A program made the translations under genes and the position numbers. Of a DNA stretch of 7,826 bases, positions 4,608 through 7,826 are shown in pieces; the first letter of the stretch is position 1, and every line of letters begins with the position of its first letter. Source of the DNA: Acidobacteriota bacterium (lineage in GTDB: Bacteria > Acidobacteriota > Aminicenantia > UBA2199); assembly GCA_021817755.1 (NCBI GenBank), contig JAKAGC010000164.1, forward strand, positions 1 to 7,826. Reading direction: 5' to 3'. The notes below the pieces were generated by a model that was not told where the DNA came from, did not search any database, and saw only the letters and a program-made list of their open reading frames with translations.

Positions 4608-5888
4608 TTAATTATTCTTTTCAGAGTCCCTTTCATGATTTCTATCGGATTGAGGAAAACGCTCCCGATTATCCCTATTATCTCTATTATCCCGATTTTC
4701 TCGATTATCGCGATGGTAGTTTCTTTCTCGATTATCTCTATTATCTCGATTATCTCTGTTATCTCTAAATTCTCTATTGTCTCTGAATTCTCTATTATCT
4801 TTATATTCCCTATACTCCCTATTTTCTCTATTATCCCTAAATCTTTCACGATCGTTATAATTTCTATCGCGGTTGCTATCTTTTCGAATAAATTGAGGGA
4901 TACGTTCCTGATTGGGATTGTGGGTATGTTCGGTTCTGGGGGGACGTTGTGAATATTGCTCAGCCCATAATTTCTGTTTGGGGAACATGGGATGGGGTCT
5001 ATAGGGGAACTTTAACTGGATGGGTTCAACTCCGATGATATTCTGCCACCGATTATTCCCGAGTTGGGCGCGGTAAGCATGGGATAAATATGGAATGTGA
5101 TCGACTTCAAATCCCATTATATAAGTTGTTAATGAATCGCAAAGTACGGTATCCTCAGAAGCCATTGCAAAGCCATGAAAAACAGGACTTCCTTTTATAG
5201 GGCCTTTACCTTCCATTCCCCATAATCCATCTATAAGAGTCATTGAAGGCGTGAGCTCTTTAAAGAGTTTAGCAAAATTTCTGCCTCCTTTTTCAAGGAT
5301 GCTGACGAATTTATCGTTCTTCAAGGAGTTGAGTTTTTTTAATTCAGTAGGAGTAATACCGAACATAAAAATTCGTTCGTCGGGTTTTACGTACCCTAAT
5401 ACATTCATTATAGAGAGACAAACGGGGAAGATATTATGTGTTTTGGGTGGAACGACACTGATTACATAATCGGCATCAAACCGGGTATAAGTGATTTCTT
5501 TTTCACCGGTTAAGGTGGAGATTTCGATTTTTTGATCGTGGGGAAGATCATCGAGACTAACGAGTTTGGCTCCATTGAGTTCGACTTCTTTGTATTTGAA
5601 TTTATAGAAAATATCCCATGTACTTCTACCGGAATGATAGGCACCATCGGAACCCTCTATGACAGAAATATCGGTGATCCCGAAATATTCTTTGAGATAA
5701 AATATAAGGGATTCGACGGTTTCGTAATTGGTATTGGCATAGATTTCCCTGGGACCGGATAAATTGATCTTTATTGCAACTTTATCGGAAGATTTCAAGG
5801 TGAGATGGGGGGAAATGGCTTCCATTACCTTTCTTACAAACTCTTTTTTCCTTGTTTCCTTTACTAATACAATCTCTTTATGTTTCAT
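4608..5888 (-). CDS. DUF362 protein with Asn/Arg/Asp/Glu-rich repeat tail
   Basis: Residues 1 to about 314 form a DUF362 domain: VAIKINLSG (37-45), SVIEGSDGAY (75-84), a DADYVISVVPPKTH segment (138-151), and LIDGLWGMEGKGPIKGSPV (218-236), the family's most recognisable motif. DUF362 proteins are poorly characterised and often carry ferredoxin-like cysteine clusters, but here only C157 and C250 are present and no 4Fe-4S motif exists. Residues 315-426 are a low-complexity tail that is His/Pro/Arg-rich at first. From about 338 to 410 it is built of NRD, NRE and REF/REY units with balanced charge, and is probably disordered. No signal peptide or membrane segment is evident. ATG 5888 has AAGGAG at 5905-5900, an 11-base gap. 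A strong promoter lies at 5919-5947. Function is unknown; coupling to larB suggests, without proof, a link to metal or cofactor biology. Confidence 0.88.
   Translation of the reverse strand: MKHKEIVLVKETRKKEFVRKVMEAISPHLTLKSSDKVAIKINLSGPREIYANTNYETVESLIFYLKEYFGITDISVIEGSDGAYHSGRSTWDIFYKFKYKEVELNGAKLVSLDDLPHDQKIEISTLTGEKEITYTRFDADYVISVVPPKTHNIFPVCLSIMNVLGYVKPDERIFMFGITPTELKKLNSLKNDKFVSILEKGGRNFAKLFKELTPSMTLIDGLWGMEGKGPIKGSPVFHGFAMASEDTVLCDSLTTYIMGFEVDHIPYLSHAYRAQLGNNRWQNIIGVEPIQLKFPYRPHPMFPKQKLWAEQYSQRPPRTEHTHNPNQERIPQFIRKDSNRDRNYNDRERFRDNRENREYREYKDNREFRDNREFRDNRDNRDNRDNRERNYHRDNRENRDNRDNRDNRERFPQSDRNHERDSEKNN
4659..4877 (-). repeat. In-frame 9-bp repeat tract encoding the DUF362 tail
   Basis: On the minus strand the tract is built from variants of AGAGATAAT (Arg-Asp-Asn) and AGAGAAAAT-like nonamers, interrupted by Phe- or Tyr-containing units. 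The 9-bp period is a multiple of three, so copy-number change by slippage would alter tail length but not frame. The opposite strand is consequently also open (Ile/Ser-rich), but that is a shadow. Confidence 0.8.
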
Positions 5889-5918
5889 TGCAAATATTAC
5901 TCCTTGGGGTAAGTAAGC

Positions 5919-5947
5919 AGTATACCACTCTATACCTGTTTGGTCAA
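5919..5947 (-). promoter_or_regulatory. Sigma-70-like promoter for DUF362-larB
   Basis: Minus-strand TTGACC (5947-5942), a five-of-six -35 match, is followed after exactly 17 bases by TATACT (5924-5919), also five of six. The predicted start near 5912 gives a short leader of about 24 bases that includes the AAGGAG at 5905-5900. It separates DUF362-larB from the glycosyltransferase operon upstream. Strongest promoter in the window. Confidence 0.72.
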
Positions 5948-6050
5948 TCTTGTTGACTAAACTAACAATTTTATATTATCCGGAGAGAGTGAGAACCGAT
6001 TGAAGAAAAGGTTTCAACACCTTCCAGAGTTTTTCTAAATAAAAGAAGCA

Positions 6051-7109
6051 TTATATCCGGGAAAGATATTCCATCAAAATACTTCCGGTCCTATTGAGGG
6101 TGTACTTTTGTAATGCCTTTTGCTGACTTTCAAGGATTTTTGATTTTAAAGAGGGATCTTCCAGAATCCGTGCGATTAATGCAGCAATGTGTACAAAATC
6201 TTTTTGATGAACGAGAATTCCTCCACCATTCATGGTTTCTTTTACGGCACATGCATCAAAGGCAATTACGGGTATATTTAAATAAAAACTCTCGGGTATG
6301 GGAGCACAAAAACCTTCATGCTCACTCATGTGAAGATAAAGATGGGCAATTTTAAAATAGGAAATGAGTTCATCTTCGGGTGTATGGCCTGTAAAATGGA
6401 CATTTTTGACATTAAGGCGGTTTACAAGATCACGTAAAACTACTAAATAGCGTTCAAAGGCTCGGAATTCACCGACAAGGAGGAGTCTGGAATTTGGATT
6501 AAAACAAGACTGATAAATATGAAATGCTTTGATTATATCTTCTATTTTTTTATTGGGGATAATACGTCCTACATAGAGAATATTGGTTTTTCCATCGAGA
6601 AATAATTCCTTGAAAACAGGAAGGGGTTCTTTATTAAATTTATCAAAATTCATTACTAAGGGAAGTACTCCTGTAGGGGAAAAACCTACGGCTTTCAATT
6701 CGGATTCATTGTATTGGGAATCACCGAGAGCCAACGCAACATTTCCTACGAGTTGTTTAAGCTCTTCTCTTCCTTTGTAGCAATCGATAGCGAGCACGGG
6801 TTGATAATCGAGAAAATATTGATGGGGAGTAATATTATGATATATGATTACTTTTTTATGTGGGATAGACAGAAATTTTTGGGTTACGGGTGAACCGATT
6901 GAAAAATGAAAAATTACGATATCTTGTGGGGAAGAGAAACGGTGGTATTGGTCATAATGGATTACCTGGTCGGCGTATTTGGGGTGATAACGAAATGCAA
7001 ATATCTGTGAATTATGTCCTTTTTCGGTGAGATATCGTTTAATTTCGTAAGCTTCATTGCCGATAGCATCACCATAAGAGTAGAAGGTTAAAAGCTGATG
7101 AATATTCAT
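6051..7109 (-). CDS. Family 4 (GT-B) glycosyltransferase
   Basis: A 352-residue retaining glycosyltransferase of the GT4 family, normal in length. The N-terminal acceptor domain starts MNIHQLLTFYSYGDAIGNEAYEIKRYL, with a glycine-containing loop after the first strand, and includes VIIYHNITP (87-95). The nucleotide-sugar domain starts at NILYVGRIIPNKKIEDIIKAF (176-196), continues with SRLLLVGE (207-214) and VHFTGHTPEDELISYF (237-252), and contains HEGFCAPIPESFYLNIPVIAFD (264-285). There E265 and E273 form the EX7E motif that contacts the sugar donor. It has no signal peptide or transmembrane helix, so it probably acts at the cytoplasmic face of the membrane in building a surface polysaccharide. 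The start at 7109 overlaps the stop of the preceding coiled-coil gene (ATGA) and lacks its own Shine-Dalgarno site, indicating coupled translation. The sugar and acceptor cannot be assigned from sequence. Confidence 0.92.
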   Translation of the reverse strand: MNIHQLLTFYSYGDAIGNEAYEIKRYLTEKGHNSQIFAFRYHPKYADQVIHYDQYHRFSSPQDIVIFHFSIGSPVTQKFLSIPHKKVIIYHNITPHQYFLDYQPVLAIDCYKGREELKQLVGNVALALGDSQYNESELKAVGFSPTGVLPLVMNFDKFNKEPLPVFKELFLDGKTNILYVGRIIPNKKIEDIIKAFHIYQSCFNPNSRLLLVGEFRAFERYLVVLRDLVNRLNVKNVHFTGHTPEDELISYFKIAHLYLHMSEHEGFCAPIPESFYLNIPVIAFDACAVKETMNGGGILVHQKDFVHIAALIARILEDPSLKSKILESQQKALQKYTLNRTGSILMEYLSRI

Positions 7110-7777
7110 TCTTTAGGAGTTGTTTCTTTGGTTACAGGAGCTGGATGGGATTGGAATACTTTTTTTTCAATGGCTCTTTCGCGATTTTCTACAAATTCGA
7201 CTTTATCTTCAAGAACTTTGATACGGGTTTTCAACATTTCCTGATCTACTTTGAGTTTGGTTGTTTCATGTATAAGGTTATTAAGGGCATTATGTAATAT
7301 TCGAATATATTCTTTACTAAAAAATGCACTGCGATCGAATTCGTATATTAGCCTGGCATTTTCATTGTACCGATCGAGGGTAAATTGTTTTAATTCATTA
7401 TAGATGGGTCTACTAAAAAAACGGATAAAGGGAGAAAAGACTTTCCTGAAAACCTTTAATGTTTTTTTAACGAGGCCTCGGACTCCAGAACCACCTTCGT
7501 CTTCATATGATAATTGAAAGGGTTGGAATGGGGGTTTTGAGCTATGGGAAGAAGAGGGAGGGTAAAGGTTGGGCTCATAGACATTGGGAATCTCGCTAAA
7601 ATCGGGAAATGCTATTAATTCGAGGTTTTCGATCTCTTCGATTTTTTCCTGGGTTAAAATACCGGCATTTTGTTTTTCCAGGATACGCTCCTTAATGGAG
7701 TTCATAATCTGTTCAACATCTATTTCACTAGCTGCGGAAACAAAGGGGTCTGTGGGGTGATGGTTCTCTTGGGGCAT
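7106..7777 (-). CDS. Coiled-coil protein preceding a glycosyltransferase, unknown function
   Basis: I do not recognise a named family for this 223-residue protein. EIDVEQIMNSIKERI (18-32) is an amphipathic helix resembling short N-terminal segments I associate with proteins of surface-polysaccharide clusters. Residues 60-98 are Pro/Ser-rich and probably flexible. Residues 99-124 (VRGLVKKTLKVFRKVF and on to FFSRP) form a basic, aromatic amphipathic helix that could lie on the membrane surface. Residues about 155-206 are heptad-like with Leu/Ile at spaced positions, a likely coiled coil, followed by a Pro/Thr/Lys tail. There is no signal peptide or true membrane span. ATG 7777 has a strong AAGGAG at 7789-7784, six bases upstream. 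The four-base overlap with the glycosyltransferase suggests a scaffold or partner for it, which is inference. Confidence 0.75.
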   Translation of the reverse strand: MPQENHHPTDPFVSAASEIDVEQIMNSIKERILEKQNAGILTQEKIEEIENLELIAFPDFSEIPNVYEPNLYPPSSSHSSKPPFQPFQLSYEDEGGSGVRGLVKKTLKVFRKVFSPFIRFFSRPIYNELKQFTLDRYNENARLIYEFDRSAFFSKEYIRILHNALNNLIHETTKLKVDQEMLKTRIKVLEDKVEFVENRERAIEKKVFQSHPAPVTKETTPKE

Positions 7778-7810
7778 GATTTTCTCCTTGGTATCTCCTG
7801 GGTTCCGGAG

Positions 7811-7826
7811 AAAAAAACCGCGCCCG
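7811..7826 (-). terminator. Possible 3' end of an intrinsic terminator for an upstream gene
   Basis: Entering from the right edge on the minus strand, GC-rich CGGGCGCGG (7826-7818) is followed by seven Ts (7817-7811). This would be the right arm and U-tract of a terminator whose left arm lies outside the window. If so, the coiled-coil gene begins a new transcription unit, but no promoter fits between 7811 and 7777, so the call is weak. Confidence 0.25.

Noticed and set aside
4635..4952. Ile/Ser-rich open frame on the plus strand opposite the DUF362 tail
   Set aside because: It is the complement of the AGAGATAAT-type repeats in a well-supported gene and has no ribosome site.
6001..6030. Intrinsic terminator after the glycosyltransferase (AAGGT/ACCTT hairpin at 6008-6023)
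   Set aside because: The stem is only five pairs and is followed by TTCTTC rather than a T-run; too weak to call.
6113..6355. Small plus-strand frame inside the glycosyltransferase
   Set aside because: It lies antisense to the conserved EX7E region of the enzyme and shows no family features.

Overview
The window is AT-rich bacterial DNA with ordinary bacterial signals: sigma-70-like promoters, Shine-Dalgarno sites ahead of several genes, ATGA start/stop overlaps, and standard code (TGA closes real genes at 540 and 7106). LarB, which starts the nickel-pincer cofactor pathway, and a DUF362 protein hint at an anaerobic or metal-rich lifestyle. There is no ribosomal RNA or other firm marker, so I cannot place the organism; an uncultivated AT-rich lineage is only a guess.

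Layout. (1) 1-1142, minus strand: an AbiE-type toxin-antitoxin pair (AbiEi antitoxin, then AbiEii nucleotidyltransferase toxin cut by the window edge), with a promoter buried in a 15-bp inverted-repeat operator at 1159-1204. (2) 1143-2132: about 1 kb without a convincing gene but full of structure. In order it holds the AbiE control region, an AT-rich imperfect palindrome, a near-perfect 35-bp palindrome, a 42-bp tandem repeat array of eight clear units, a candidate plus-strand promoter, a hairpin, and a second tandem repeat of 43-bp period. (3) 2133-3800, plus strand: a compact run of dCMP-deaminase-like protein, UPF0200-like P-loop kinase and CoaD. (4) 5888-3828, minus strand: a DUF362 protein with an unusual Asn/Arg/Asp/Glu-rich repeat tail, then LarB, expressed from a good promoter at 5919-5947. 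(5) 7777-6051, minus strand: a coiled-coil protein overlapping a family-4 glycosyltransferase, probably one end of a surface-glycan cluster.

How the genes fit together. AbiEi should repress its own promoter and neutralise AbiEii. The deaminase feeds dUMP to thymidylate synthesis, and CoaD makes dephospho-CoA. The kinase between them could serve either pathway: it could finish CoA, phosphorylate nucleotides, or act with the deaminase in a split version of the fused P-loop/deaminase proteins. DUF362 and LarB look translationally coupled. The most unusual items are the 42-bp array, the second repeat and hairpin in the putative leader of the deaminase operon, the deaminase-kinase-CoaD pairing, and the DUF362 tail.
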